Assembly: GCA_902544525.1 (NCBI GenBank)
Contig: CACCCN010000002.1
Span: 143,416-207,415 of the forward strand
DNA: 64,000 nucleotides
Source: an uncultured Pelagibacteraceae bacterium
GTDB lineage: Bacteria; Pseudomonadota; Alphaproteobacteria; Pelagibacterales; AG-422-B15
Direction: 5' to 3'
Below, in pieces: positions 1-10,422 of this stretch. The notes under the pieces are model-generated. The model was given only the letters and a program-made list of their open reading frames with translations, was not told where the DNA came from and did no database searches. Both the position numbers and the translations under genes were made by a program. Within the stretch, counting starts at the first letter, position 1, and each line of letters begins with the position of its first letter.

Positions 1-2
1 CT

Positions 3-506
3 AAAAATATTGGTATTTTTAAGGGTATTTCAAAAGATTTTGAAAAAAGTAATATTCCCGCACTAATTAATCTGTGTGAAAAATATAAAATAAATATAAA
101 ACAGCATAATACGGATTATCTTGATGATGGTTTTTTAAGCAAACATCCTTCGTTTGGGATTCATGCTGCTAATGTGGCTCCAGAATATGGTGTGGCTGAA
201 ACATTACAATTATTTAAAATAATTGAAGACTATAATATGCATAAAATTAAAGAAGAATTTATTGAGATTAGTGTTTCTTCAAAAAAATGGACTAAATGGA
301 TTATTGATAATGAAAAAATTAATGACTATGAAAGAGCAATCATAAGTGGTCATTACGTTTTTTCAACTGATAAATTTATTAACCTTAAAAAAAAATTAAT
401 TAGAGAAATTGGTTATAGTCAAAAAAGATTAGATAGTATTCTAAAGAATGCTGTCAAGTCATCAATAAAAAGATATATGACTTGTTTTAACTTAATTTTA
501 CATTAA
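3..506 (+). CDS. C-terminal part of a truncated CDS, possibly tagatose-bisphosphate aldolase-like (class II, non-catalytic type)
   Basis: The reading frame of the listed 174..506 ORF is open back to the window edge (…KNIGIFKGISKDFEKSNIPALINLCEKYKINIKQHNTDYLDDGFLSKHPSFGIHAANVAPEYGVAETLQLF…). Family call is from the HAANVAPEYGV motif only. Confidence 0.4.
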   Translation, partial: KNIGIFKGISKDFEKSNIPALINLCEKYKINIKQHNTDYLDDGFLSKHPSFGIHAANVAPEYGVAETLQLFKIIEDYNMHKIKEEFIEISVSSKKWTKWIIDNEKINDYERAIISGHYVFSTDKFINLKKKLIREIGYSQKRLDSILKNAVKSSIKRYMTCFNLILH

Positions 507-1273
507 TTTTTAAAAATATACTCAGTATTTCGTAATATACTATTTTTAAATAAAGATTTTTTATAAAAAACATATTTAAAAAGAATTTCTGCCCATTTAA
601 TTGCATGACTAAAAAGTTTTACATTAGATAATTGGTCATCTTCACTCCACATGATTGGAAAATAAAAAAACTTTGCTTTACTGTCACAAATATAAAAAAT
701 TAAACAATAATTAAATGTAAGATCATTAGGAAAATCTAAATAAAATCTATTTTTAAGATATGAGACTTTAAACATATTTAAACCAGAGCCTAAATCAGTT
801 AAAAACTTAAATGTTACAACTGATGCAACTAAGTTAATAATATAATTTGCATAAATCCTAAATTTTGGATAATTGACTAGTTTAGACTCTTTCGCAAACC
901 TTGAGCCAAGACAACAATCATAATTTTTATATTTATCATTTAGGAATATATTTTCTAAATTATTTATATCTCCTTGGTCATCACCGTGTAAAATAGTTAC
1001 ATAATCATAGTTATTATCAATGGCATAATTAAATCCTGTTTTATGGGTACCTCCTAAATTATAGTTATTTTTATTTTGGAAGAGTTTAAATTTATTCAAA
1101 TTTCTCTGAACTATTGTATTATTTACAACTTCAAAAGTATTATCAGTACTATTATTATCAATAATTATAATTTCTTCAAATTTACATTCTACTTTAGACT
1201 CTAATATCTTATCTATGACACGTAAGATTTGTTTTTCACAATTAAATACCGGAATAAAAAGTAAATGTTTCAT
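503..1273 (-). CDS. Family 2 glycosyltransferase (dolichyl-phosphate mannose synthase-like)
   Basis: N-terminal LLFIPVFNCEKQILRVIDKIL…EEIIIIDNNSTDNT and LHGDDQGD motifs. Confidence 0.85.
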   Translation of the reverse strand: MKHLLFIPVFNCEKQILRVIDKILESKVECKFEEIIIIDNNSTDNTFEVVNNTIVQRNLNKFKLFQNKNNYNLGGTHKTGFNYAIDNNYDYVTILHGDDQGDINNLENIFLNDKYKNYDCCLGSRFAKESKLVNYPKFRIYANYIINLVASVVTFKFLTDLGSGLNMFKVSYLKNRFYLDFPNDLTFNYCLIFYICDSKAKFFYFPIMWSEDDQLSNVKLFSHAIKWAEILFKYVFYKKSLFKNSILRNTEYIFKN

Positions 1274-1281
1274 TAAATAAT

Positions 1282-1611
1282 TTAGCCTTTAAATGCCTTA
1301 ATCTCTGATATTTTTGAATCTTGGTTAAATGTAATTTTGTCTAAAACTTTTATAATCTCATTGTTATGAAGAGTAATCTCTATTTCAGCAAAAATAATAT
1401 TTTCTGACTGAGTTAAGTCAATTATTTTTAGTTTAAAATTATCTAAATTTTCAAAAATTTTCTTATTCTGCATTACGACATTATCAAAACCTTGAACATT
1501 TATTTCCCAATCACGTAATTTTACTTCACTTCCAAATAAAGATTTTAATGATTTGATATTTTTATTTTCAAAATATAGAAAATATTTTTTTGCAAGGGGT
1601 ATTAAATTCAT
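1282..1611 (-). CDS. SnoaL/NTF2-like small protein
   Basis: 109 aa with NTF2-like pattern (LAKKYFLYFENKNIKSLKSLFGSEVKLRDWE…). Confidence 0.55.
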   Translation of the reverse strand: MNLIPLAKKYFLYFENKNIKSLKSLFGSEVKLRDWEINVQGFDNVVMQNKKIFENLDNFKLKIIDLTQSENIIFAEIEITLHNNEIIKVLDKITFNQDSKISEIKAFKG

Positions 1612-1650
1612 ATACTATAAAACTATATTAACTACTTTTGGGTAAAAGAT

Positions 1651-2388
1651 ATGTTAACTCTTCTTTCAAAGTTGCATTTTTTAATAAATATAATAATTAG
1701 AATTTACAATCTATTACCAATACCTGTCTACCATAACCTTGAAAGAATTAAAGCTTATAGAAGAATATTTTTCTTGATTAATTTTGAAGCAGTAAAAGGA
1801 GATTATTTGGAGTTTGGTGTGTTTGAAGGGACTTCACTTATCTCTGCATATTATGCTAATAAATCAACAGGAAAAGTTGATAAATTAGTGATGCTTAATA
1901 AACCTAACAAAAGAAGATTCATAGGTTTTGATAGTTTTGAGGAGGGTTTTAAATATTTTAAAGAAGAAGATAAACATGATAATTGGATAGAGGGTCATTT
2001 ATCCTCAAATCTTAAATTAGTAAAAAAAAGAGTGTCAAGAGTATCAAGAGATGACTTTATACTTGTAAAGGGATTTATCGAAAATACTCTTGAAGATATT
2101 AAAAAAAATAATGATACCATTGAAGGTTATAAAATAGAAAAAGTTGCAGTTATGTTAATTGATATGGACTTAAAATCTCCAGCAGAAAAAGCCTTGAGGT
2201 TTTGTCACGATAAACTACAAAATGGATCAATAATAATTATTGATAATTATTTCAATTTTAATTGTGATCCAAATAAAGGGGAATTTGCTGCAATAAGCAA
2301 TTTTATAGACTATTCAAAAATAAAATTAATTGACTTTGGAAATTATGGAGTTACTGGAAAAATATTTATAGTATCAAAAACTACTTAA
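1651..2388 (+). CDS. TylF/MycF-like class I SAM-dependent methyltransferase
   Basis: GDYLEFGVFEGTSLISAYYA, RRFIGFDSFEEG, MLIDMDL…IIIIDNY. Confidence 0.7.
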   Translation: MLTLLSKLHFLINIIIRIYNLLPIPVYHNLERIKAYRRIFFLINFEAVKGDYLEFGVFEGTSLISAYYANKSTGKVDKLVMLNKPNKRRFIGFDSFEEGFKYFKEEDKHDNWIEGHLSSNLKLVKKRVSRVSRDDFILVKGFIENTLEDIKKNNDTIEGYKIEKVAVMLIDMDLKSPAEKALRFCHDKLQNGSIIIIDNYFNFNCDPNKGEFAAISNFIDYSKIKLIDFGNYGVTGKIFIVSKTT

Positions 2389-2720
2389 CTTCTTCCAAAA
2401 TCATCTTCTACTCTCACTACATCGTCTAATTCTGGTGTCGAGGACTCTAGATATAAAACATCTGTATCCACTGCAGACATTCTATGAACCTGGCCAACAG
2501 AAATGGTAATTGAATCAGTTGGTTTTAATAAAATAATTTCTTTGTTTAATTCAATTGTTAAATTACCATTTAAAACATAAATAGTTTCAAGTTTTTTTTC
2601 GTGAAATTGTAAGCTACATCTGTTGCCTTTTTTCATAAATAATTTTTTTAAACAATATTTATCATTTAATTCAATCAGCTCCTCATAACCCCACGGTTTA
2701 TCAATTTTCTTATTTTTCAT
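2385..2720 (-). CDS. Cupin, mannose-6-phosphate isomerase type II C-terminal-like
   Basis: KPWGYEELIELNDKYCLKKLFMKKGNRCSLQFHEKKLETIYVLNG. Confidence 0.75.
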   Translation of the reverse strand: MKNKKIDKPWGYEELIELNDKYCLKKLFMKKGNRCSLQFHEKKLETIYVLNGNLTIELNKEIILLKPTDSITISVGQVHRMSAVDTDVLYLESSTPELDDVVRVEDDFGRS

Positions 2721-4287
2721 TTAATACCTTATTCAACATATCTTTGCCTAGATAATATAAAAATAGAGAATATGGTTGATGGTGTAAGGTTGCAATATTT
2801 AAATATATTAATGATGTTAAGATATTAACCTTATTTAAAGAGAATTTATTTTTTTCAACAAAACTATTGAATATTCTTTCACACTCATATGATTTTTGTT
2901 TTCTATATAATTCAAAATCTACAATATTTTTAGACTTTGATATTTTAATTTCAAACATATTATTTCTAATAGCATCATGGTCTACAATTATGCCATGTTT
3001 GAGTTTTGCTAAATCATAGTATACATCGCCATAATCGATTAAACCCCCAAAATCCTGCCTCCAATCGATAAACTTATATTTACCTTTTTTATTTAAAAGA
3101 ATATTTTCAAAATGAAAATCTCCATGAATTCTAGAAGCTATTCCATCACATAATATATTCCAATCAATTTGGTTTAATAAATTTTTTAATTTTGGTGATT
3201 TAAAATTATTAATAATTTCCTCATTATCTGAAATTTCATGGGTCTGATAAAAACTATTTATTCTATCTATTGTTTTGTGATAATAAAAATTTAAACACAC
3301 CTCACGGAACTTTTCTTTATCTTTGGTGGTGAGTTTTTTCTTAATCCAGAATTCTTTGTTGCAATTTTTCAGAAATTCATTCAGTGATTTATACAAATCA
3401 ATTTTTGTAGATAGTAATTGACCTTCAACGTAGTCATATACATAAAAATTTTTTGAAAATCTTTTAATTTTTGGAACAAAGTTCTTTAACTTTTTTGCTC
3501 TCTGAACTCTTTTTTTTGAGAGCTCAGGATTTATAAAAAATTTAATAACTTGGTTATCTATAAAATAAATGAACTCATCTTCTTTTGGAAGATTATCAAA
3601 ATCCGAAATATCTTTACGTGCTCTTTTTAAATCATCTATATCTCCTACATCATACCAATGATCTATAAAAAAATTATTTATTTTATTTTTAGTTTTTAAT
3701 TTATTAATGAAGTAATCTGACTCACCTAGTGAAAAAGAGATTTTAGATAGGAACTTTTTAAAATCTTTGAAATCTTTTATATATGCAACACCTATGTAGT
3801 TATATAAATTTGAAATTTTCTTGGTAGTTTTGTCAATTAGCTTCACAACTGAAGTTTTGTTTATTTTTACTGTCCTATATTTTAGTGAGTTAACCTTGTT
3901 GCTACTTAAAAAAATAGTATCGGTATTTATATTTTTGAAATTTATTTGGTCTAATATTATTCCATCATTTGAATGAAAAAAAAAATCTTCTTTAATATGT
4001 GGCTTACAACATCTCAATGTATATCCAAGCCCTGAGCCAGGACCTTCATAAGGATCTACATTTACAAAGACGAAATCTCTTTTTGGATATACTAGGGAAA
4101 TAAAATCTTTTATATAACCGCCATTATAACCAAGAGCTATAATAAATTTATAATCAGATGGATACCATTCAATTATATATGAAATTGCTGGTTTAACACC
4201 AACAGGTATTAATGCTTTATTAATATTGGAAGTTAAGGTTCCTAATCTGCTTCCCAAGCCTGCTGTGGGTATAATTACTTGTGTCAT
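2710..4287 (-). CDS. Bifunctional sugar-nucleotidyltransferase / APH-choline-kinase-like phosphotransferase fusion
   Basis: N-terminal VIIPTAGLGSRLG…NKALIPVGVKPAI (NTP transferase); C-terminal RIHGDFHFENILL…FIDWRQDFGG (APH-type kinase). Confidence 0.75.
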   Translation of the reverse strand: MTQVIIPTAGLGSRLGTLTSNINKALIPVGVKPAISYIIEWYPSDYKFIIALGYNGGYIKDFISLVYPKRDFVFVNVDPYEGPGSGLGYTLRCCKPHIKEDFFFHSNDGIILDQINFKNINTDTIFLSSNKVNSLKYRTVKINKTSVVKLIDKTTKKISNLYNYIGVAYIKDFKDFKKFLSKISFSLGESDYFINKLKTKNKINNFFIDHWYDVGDIDDLKRARKDISDFDNLPKEDEFIYFIDNQVIKFFINPELSKKRVQRAKKLKNFVPKIKRFSKNFYVYDYVEGQLLSTKIDLYKSLNEFLKNCNKEFWIKKKLTTKDKEKFREVCLNFYYHKTIDRINSFYQTHEISDNEEIINNFKSPKLKNLLNQIDWNILCDGIASRIHGDFHFENILLNKKGKYKFIDWRQDFGGLIDYGDVYYDLAKLKHGIIVDHDAIRNNMFEIKISKSKNIVDFELYRKQKSYECERIFNSFVEKNKFSLNKVNILTSLIYLNIATLHHQPYSLFLYYLGKDMLNKVLNEK

Positions 4288-4377
4288 GAGCTAATAAATT
4301 TCAAAATTTTGATATTTATAAAAGTGATTAAAATTTATATCATATATTTGATAAAATAAAAATTTGTTTTTTATTAA

Positions 4378-5073
4378 ATGAACCGACCAAAATTAAATTT
4401 AAAAATACTATCTATAACTATTATAATAATATTAGTTATCATAGTATCATCTATATATACTTTACAACTAAAAGATTTTATAATTGCAAACAATCTTATA
4501 ATAGAGTCATTTGTTAAAGATAATTATTTACTTGTAGCGTTTTTATCTATGATTTTGTTTATTATGATAATATCTTGCATAGGTCCTGTTAGCCCCTTTG
4601 TAATAATTATTGGTTATTACTTTTCTTTTTTGGATGCTATTGTTATTTCTTATTTAAGTCAAATACTAGGCTCTATCGTAGTTTACTCTTATAGTAATTA
4701 TTATTTTAAGGAGTATTTTAGTAAACTAATAAATAAACAATTTAGTCATTTAAAATCCAGATTTGATAATAACTCAATTAGTTTTTTAATAATTCTTAGA
4801 CTTGTAGGTGGAATTCCTTTCTCAATACAAACGATTATTGTCTCTGTATTTGGTATGAGTTTTAAAAAATTTATTTTAGCTAATCTTATAAGTATAATTC
4901 CATATATATATATATTTACTTCCGTAGGTAATAGTATGAATTCATTAATTGGTAATTCAGATTTGAATTTTAATATACTTATGGAAAAAAAATATTGGAT
5001 ACCTGTGTGCTTGATAATTATTATAGTAATATTCAATGTTTACTATAAAAATAAAAAAAATAGCTTTAAATGA
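4378..5073 (+). CDS. VTT/TVP38-TMEM64 (SNARE-associated) family membrane protein
   Basis: Multi-TM protein with GPVSPFVIIIGYYFSFLDAIVISYLSQILGS…LIILRLVGGIPFSIQTIIVSVFGMSFKKF. Confidence 0.7.
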   Translation: MNRPKLNLKILSITIIIILVIIVSSIYTLQLKDFIIANNLIIESFVKDNYLLVAFLSMILFIMIISCIGPVSPFVIIIGYYFSFLDAIVISYLSQILGSIVVYSYSNYYFKEYFSKLINKQFSHLKSRFDNNSISFLIILRLVGGIPFSIQTIIVSVFGMSFKKFILANLISIIPYIYIFTSVGNSMNSLIGNSDLNFNILMEKKYWIPVCLIIIIVIFNVYYKNKKNSFK

Positions 5074-5077
5074 AGAT

Positions 5078-6187
5078 TTATATTTTTTTATTTTCTAAAT
5101 TTCTAATACCAATATATGAATATAGTATAATAAGCATGCCTGGCATAAATCTTGTTGAAATATGATCTAATACTGATCCAAATGTAAGTGCTAGAAAATA
5201 TAAAATAATAAGTAATAAAAAATAAAGTTGTAATCTACTATTTCTTACATAAAAAATAATAATGGGAACGAAAAAAATAATAAAGTTATAAAAAATTGCA
5301 TTTAATGTTCCAATAAATTGAACTGAAAATAGATCATGCCAGGTTGTCTGGGCTTCCATTCCTTTTGTCGAATATATAAAGCCATCTTCAAGGAAATATT
5401 TGAATAGGTCATAATTGCTTATTACATATGGGATTATAGCAAAAATAGGTAGAAATAGACTCCATGTTAAAAATTTTTTAAACTTTAAATAATTTAGGAG
5501 CCAATAAAAACCTGATAAAAAAATACCACTTTCTCTTACCAATGGTGCGGCCATACAAATCGCTACGTATAGAATCATATTTATAGTCCCACCCTTTGTA
5601 AGACTGTAAATGGCCCACATCATTAAAAATGTTTCGAAAATTGAAAAGTTGTCCTCTCCTCCACGATAATGCGAGAAAAAAATTAAGTAAGTTAATAATA
5701 TAAATGTAAAGCTTGAATATATAAGTATGTTAAATACGTTAGTATTTTTTATATTTTGGTTACTTTCATACTCCATATTTTTAATTATATAAAACAGAAA
5801 TAAAAATATTGAATATAAAACTATACCTATAAAAACTGAATATAAAAATAAAGCTATTTTTTCTGACGGATAAGCTGTAATTTTTTTTGAGTTATCATTA
5901 ATGAATGACATCGTTTTAGTAATAAAAGTTAAAAAGACCCATCTTGTTTTTTCTCTTTGCTCTAACTCTGCGCCAGGCTGATTAATATAACTTCTTGTCC
6001 AATTATATTCGCCTGATTCATACTGATAAATTTCATAATTGAGATATTCTTCAAATTTCTCGTAGAATGTAACTGGACGATCAAAATTATTAAAATTTTG
6101 CCAATGTTCCTTGGTTAGATTTAAACAGATAAACAGCATAAAAGTGAATAAAATAACTTTACTGATCAATAATTTTCTATTGGACAT
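5078..6187 (-). CDS. Polytopic membrane protein, possible glycosyltransferase/polymerase (Wzy- or PMT-like)
   Basis: Many hydrophobic helices, extracellular loop motif, polysaccharide context. Confidence 0.5.
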   Translation of the reverse strand: MSNRKLLISKVILFTFMLFICLNLTKEHWQNFNNFDRPVTFYEKFEEYLNYEIYQYESGEYNWTRSYINQPGAELEQREKTRWVFLTFITKTMSFINDNSKKITAYPSEKIALFLYSVFIGIVLYSIFLFLFYIIKNMEYESNQNIKNTNVFNILIYSSFTFILLTYLIFFSHYRGGEDNFSIFETFLMMWAIYSLTKGGTINMILYVAICMAAPLVRESGIFLSGFYWLLNYLKFKKFLTWSLFLPIFAIIPYVISNYDLFKYFLEDGFIYSTKGMEAQTTWHDLFSVQFIGTLNAIFYNFIIFFVPIIIFYVRNSRLQLYFLLLIILYFLALTFGSVLDHISTRFMPGMLIILYSYIGIRNLENKKI

Positions 6188-6213
6188 TGTGATTTATTAA
6201 TTTTTTTTAATAT

Positions 6214-6290
<77 letters not shown>

Positions 6291-6393
6291 TTAATAGCTC
6301 GTAAATCTATTCATTAATTTAATAAAAGTCAAATTATGTAGCAGATAATTTATTTTATTAAATTTTATAATTTACGAAATAATAAAGTAAAAG

Positions 6394-7428
6394 CTAAATT
6401 CCAAAATTACGAGGTTTTCCTGAGAAAGCATCTAAATCATATTTGGTCATTTTTTCTATTATGGTTTCTACATCTGTTGAAGGACTCCATCCTAATTCCT
6501 TCTTAATTTTTCCATAATCACCTCTTAAAAAAACTACATCAGAAGGTCTATAGTAATCTTTATTTACCTCGCAAATTAATTTATTTGTATTTTTATCAAA
6601 ACATTTTTCGTTTAAACCTTCTCCTTCAAATTCTGGTCTCATTCCGGAAGCTATTGCACTTAATCTTAAAAATTCTCTCACCGAGGTAATCTTGTTTGTT
6701 GCTACTACATAATCATTTGGCTTATTATTAATTATTAATGCCATTGCTTTGACAAAATCAGGTGCATATCCCCAGTCCCTAACTGAATTTAAATTACCTA
6801 ATTGTATAACTCTGTCACTTCCGTTAATTATCTCGGCAAGTTGAGACGTAATTTTACGAGTTACAAATTCTCTACCTCTTAACTCTGATTCATGATTAAA
6901 TAAAATACCTGATGAAGCTTCAATGCCATAAGCTTCCCTAAAATTTGCGACAAGGAAGTGTGCTGCAGCTTTTGACACAGCGTATGGACTTCTTGGATTA
7001 AAAGGTGTCTCTTCTGTTTGAGGATCCGATAAAACTTCACCATACATTTCTGATGTAGAAGCTTGATAGAATTTAGATTTTATCCCAGATAACTTAATCG
7101 ATTCTAATAAATTTAATGTTCCAATATAATTTATTTCTGTGGTTAAAATTGGATGTTTGAAGCTATCTTGAACGAAACTTTGTGCGGCTAAATTAAAAAC
7201 TAAATCAGGCTTAATCTCAGTTAAAATATTATAAACATTACTAAATTCTGTAACTTCTAGAGAAACTAAATTCGTTTTTTCTATAATATTTAAAAATGAT
7301 AGTCTCCCGATTTTGGGGGTGCTTCCTCTTCTTACAGCTCCATAAACCTTATAGCCTTCATTTATTAGATCGTTAGCTAGATACGCTCCATCTTGTCCTG
7401 TAATACCAGTTATTAGTGCCGATTTCAT
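6394..7428 (-). CDS. gmd: GDP-mannose 4,6-dehydratase
   Basis: ALITGITGQDGAYLANDLINEGYKVYGAVRRGST…STSEMYGEV…SPYAVSKAAAHF…FNHESELRGREFVTRKIT. Confidence 0.92.
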   Translation of the reverse strand: MKSALITGITGQDGAYLANDLINEGYKVYGAVRRGSTPKIGRLSFLNIIEKTNLVSLEVTEFSNVYNILTEIKPDLVFNLAAQSFVQDSFKHPILTTEINYIGTLNLLESIKLSGIKSKFYQASTSEMYGEVLSDPQTEETPFNPRSPYAVSKAAAHFLVANFREAYGIEASSGILFNHESELRGREFVTRKITSQLAEIINGSDRVIQLGNLNSVRDWGYAPDFVKAMALIINNKPNDYVVATNKITSVREFLRLSAIASGMRPEFEGEGLNEKCFDKNTNKLICEVNKDYYRPSDVVFLRGDYGKIKKELGWSPSTDVETIIEKMTKYDLDAFSGKPRNFGI

Positions 7429-9320
7429 AATTTATTTTTTTTATATTTTTTGTATAGTATATCGATAGCATTCATAAAGCCATACCCTTCGTTAAGGTGA
7501 GCCTGCCACACTTCGATAATTTTCATACCTCTTGTGTCTAAAAATATTGAAAAATCTTTTATATCACCAGTTCCTATTTGTAAACCCTCGCCATCAGTAC
7601 CTTGCGAGTCAGCTAAATGAAAATGCTCAGATATAGGTTTCAAATGTTTAAGCCAAATTTTCCAATTTGCATTATAGAAATTTGCTGATAAGGCAAGATG
7701 ACAAATATCAAGACATATTGCTAGCGAATTTTTCTTCAGGTATTCGATATCTTCAATTGAATTAAATAAATCTATCTTTACGGATCCACCAAAATACCAT
7801 GCGTAAACTGGGAGCCATTGGGGTAATATTTTATGTTTCACATATCTACTATGATTAAGAAAACTAAAAAGATCATCAAGTAATTGTGTTTTTTTTCTTC
7901 CATTTGTTTGAGAAAAACTTGCAATAATTGGAACATTTTTTTCAATTCTGAATTCTAATTCTTTAGCAAATTCGGTTACTCGTTTAATTGTTTGTCTGCT
8001 GTCATGTCTTGTAGTTTTATCATCCGAAATTGGATCAAGTATTCGATTTCCATGTAAGTAATCTGGCATATGTATAGAAAAATTATCACTTGAATTAATT
8101 TTTTTTAAAATATGATTAAGTTGTTTTGAAAACACTTCTTTATAAGAAAGATGAAACTCATAATTTTTAATTGGTATTATATTAGATAAGTATTCAAAAT
8201 CATGTAACCTTACTGGTATACCAATATTTTTTTTTGCTGCAAAATGAAATAATCTCTGCCTATTAAACTTTTTTATTTTCTCAAAATTTTCAGTTTTTAA
8301 CGCATCACCAGCATTCATATTTGACGTTATTCTTTTATTTTTAAACTCAGATAAAAAAGTTCCGACAGAGATACCTAGTCTTGGAGCTTTAATTTCAAAA
8401 TCTACACTCTTTATAAATTCGTTCTTTTTTTTTCTTTTTCTTAAATAAATTCCTGTTCCTAAATTCTGCATATTTAATTTTTCCCCTTGATTAGGTATTC
8501 TTTTTTCATCGCCATAAATAGAATCAATTGATTTAATTAATTGATTTAACTTTATAAAGTCTCCAATTTCTGAGCTTGATGAGTCATCTAAGCCAGATCC
8601 TAAAACATCAATTGTTAAATGTCTTTCAATCCAATTAGCACCTAGACTAATTGCAAATAAACATACCTCATAAAAGCTATCATGACTGGAATATCCAATA
8701 TCCTTAAATCCAAGTCTTTTTAAGCTTTTAATAAAGTTTAGATTTTGTGACCCTAATTTAACAGGATAATTTGCGACACAGTGAAATATTATTAATTTTT
8801 TATTTTTAAAATTTAAAAGAGTTTTTTTTATTTCATGTAAAGAATGGCCACCAGTACTAACCATTACAGGTTTATTAAGCTTAAGAAGTGTGCTTATTAG
8901 TTCAACGTTTGTTGCCTCTGCAGATGGAACCTTAAAAAAATCAAAATTCTTAATGATAGACCTTAAATTAATAACATCCTCAATTCTAAAAAAACTTATT
9001 CCTATGTTAATTGATAATGACTTTGAATATTTTATAAGATTACTTAATTGGGAAATTTTTAAATCAACACGCTTCATTTCATCGATAAGTATTTCATCTC
9101 CTATTTCATTAGTTGATTTGTAGAAAGTATTTATATCTCTATATTGAAATTTCACCCCCCAACAACCAGAATCTTTTGCGGCTTTGATTAAAGTTTTAGC
9201 TATTTTAATACTTCCTTTGTGATTAATACCTATCTCAGCAATTACATTGGCTTTATGCAATTTGTTTTTATTATTCATAGTTTTTTTATTACTGAAATCT
9301 TTTATATAAAACTGGTTCAT
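7425..9320 (-). CDS. NeuB-like nonulosonate synthase with SAF domain fused to a sugar-phosphate isomerase/epimerase-like TIM barrel
   Basis: NVIAEIGINHKGSIKIAKTLIKAAKDSGCWGVKFQYR, MVSTGGHSL, GYSSHD, IERHLTID (NeuB); C-terminal half …SIHMPDYLHG…LAICLDICHLALSANFYNANWKIWLKHLKPISEHFHLADSQGTDGEG (xylose isomerase-like barrel). Confidence 0.85.
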   Translation of the reverse strand: MNQFYIKDFSNKKTMNNKNKLHKANVIAEIGINHKGSIKIAKTLIKAAKDSGCWGVKFQYRDINTFYKSTNEIGDEILIDEMKRVDLKISQLSNLIKYSKSLSINIGISFFRIEDVINLRSIIKNFDFFKVPSAEATNVELISTLLKLNKPVMVSTGGHSLHEIKKTLLNFKNKKLIIFHCVANYPVKLGSQNLNFIKSLKRLGFKDIGYSSHDSFYEVCLFAISLGANWIERHLTIDVLGSGLDDSSSSEIGDFIKLNQLIKSIDSIYGDEKRIPNQGEKLNMQNLGTGIYLRKRKKKNEFIKSVDFEIKAPRLGISVGTFLSEFKNKRITSNMNAGDALKTENFEKIKKFNRQRLFHFAAKKNIGIPVRLHDFEYLSNIIPIKNYEFHLSYKEVFSKQLNHILKKINSSDNFSIHMPDYLHGNRILDPISDDKTTRHDSRQTIKRVTEFAKELEFRIEKNVPIIASFSQTNGRKKTQLLDDLFSFLNHSRYVKHKILPQWLPVYAWYFGGSVKIDLFNSIEDIEYLKKNSLAICLDICHLALSANFYNANWKIWLKHLKPISEHFHLADSQGTDGEGLQIGTGDIKDFSIFLDTRGMKIIEVWQAHLNEGYGFMNAIDILYKKYKKNKL

Positions 9321-9403
9321 TGAAATTTTCCTAGTTTCTAGAAGTATTTTATTTTTTGCTAGTAAATCCTAATTCTGCTGTAAATAAATTAATTTTTATA
9401 ACT

Positions 9404-10126
9404 TTATCTATTAGATTTAATTTCATTATTATTAATTACATATTCTGCATAGTTCCAATCATTCATATCATTTATATCTATAATCTCAAAACCTTGTAAT
9501 TTACATGGAAATGCTTCTGAAAAAAATCTATGTTTTGCTTTCATAAAATTTTTTGTTTTAAAACCATAAAAAGCTCCAGTTTCATTTAATTGTAAAGGAA
9601 TAAACTGTCTTCCTAATCTTTTTTTAAATGGATGTGAGATAGGTATAAAACTTTTTTTATTTTTTCCTTTTTTACCCTCTTTCCATAAAAAATAATGAGA
9701 CTCATGCGCCGCAAAAATAGTTCCATTAGGATTTTTTTCTAATATTTTTATAGCCTTTTTGTATGTACTTGGTTTAATAAATGGAGCAGTACAAGAAGTC
9801 ATAAAGATAAATTTTGGCCATTCGTTTTGGTCAATATTTTCCAATACCTCGATTACTGGAAGCTCTGACATTGAATGATCATTTGAGTGTGTTTTATTTA
9901 TTCTTTCATGTGTATCAACTTTATAATTCTGAGAAATTTTAATGATTTTACTATTATCTGAAGTAACTATAATTTTACTAAAGCATTTTGATTTTTTTAG
10001 ATTTTTTAATGTATGAGCGATTAAAGGAAACTTGCCAAGTCTTTTTAAGTTTTTAAATTTTACACCCTTTGAACCTCCTCTTGCAGGAAGTATTGCCCAA
10101 AATTTATCTCTATGAAACTGTTTCAT
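9404..10126 (-). CDS. CMP-N-acetylneuraminate synthetase-like cytidylyltransferase
   Basis: WAILPARGGSKGVKFKNLKRLGKFPLIAHTL…IIVTSDNSKI…MTSCTAPFIKPSTY. Confidence 0.88.
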   Translation of the reverse strand: MKQFHRDKFWAILPARGGSKGVKFKNLKRLGKFPLIAHTLKNLKKSKCFSKIIVTSDNSKIIKISQNYKVDTHERINKTHSNDHSMSELPVIEVLENIDQNEWPKFIFMTSCTAPFIKPSTYKKAIKILEKNPNGTIFAAHESHYFLWKEGKKGKNKKSFIPISHPFKKRLGRQFIPLQLNETGAFYGFKTKNFMKAKHRFFSEAFPCKLQGFEIIDINDMNDWNYAEYVINNNEIKSNR

Positions 10127-10422
10127 AATAAAATAAGTTTGTTCAGATCTTACGTTCCCGTATTAAGCTAATTTATATAAATATCAATTAAATAAAAAAT
10201 TATTTGTATTTTGAAATTAAGTTGAATCTTAAATATATTGATTATTTAGAGATTGTTTAAATATATGTTAGTATCTAGACATTTAATATACTATTTGAGT
10301 TTACGTTGATATCTAACATCTTCAAAATATAAAATGATATGCCCATAAGTTTGCGATTAGAAAATATCATCTGTGCTTAAATAAATGATAAAAAAGATTA
10401 CTTTATACAATAATTATTACAA

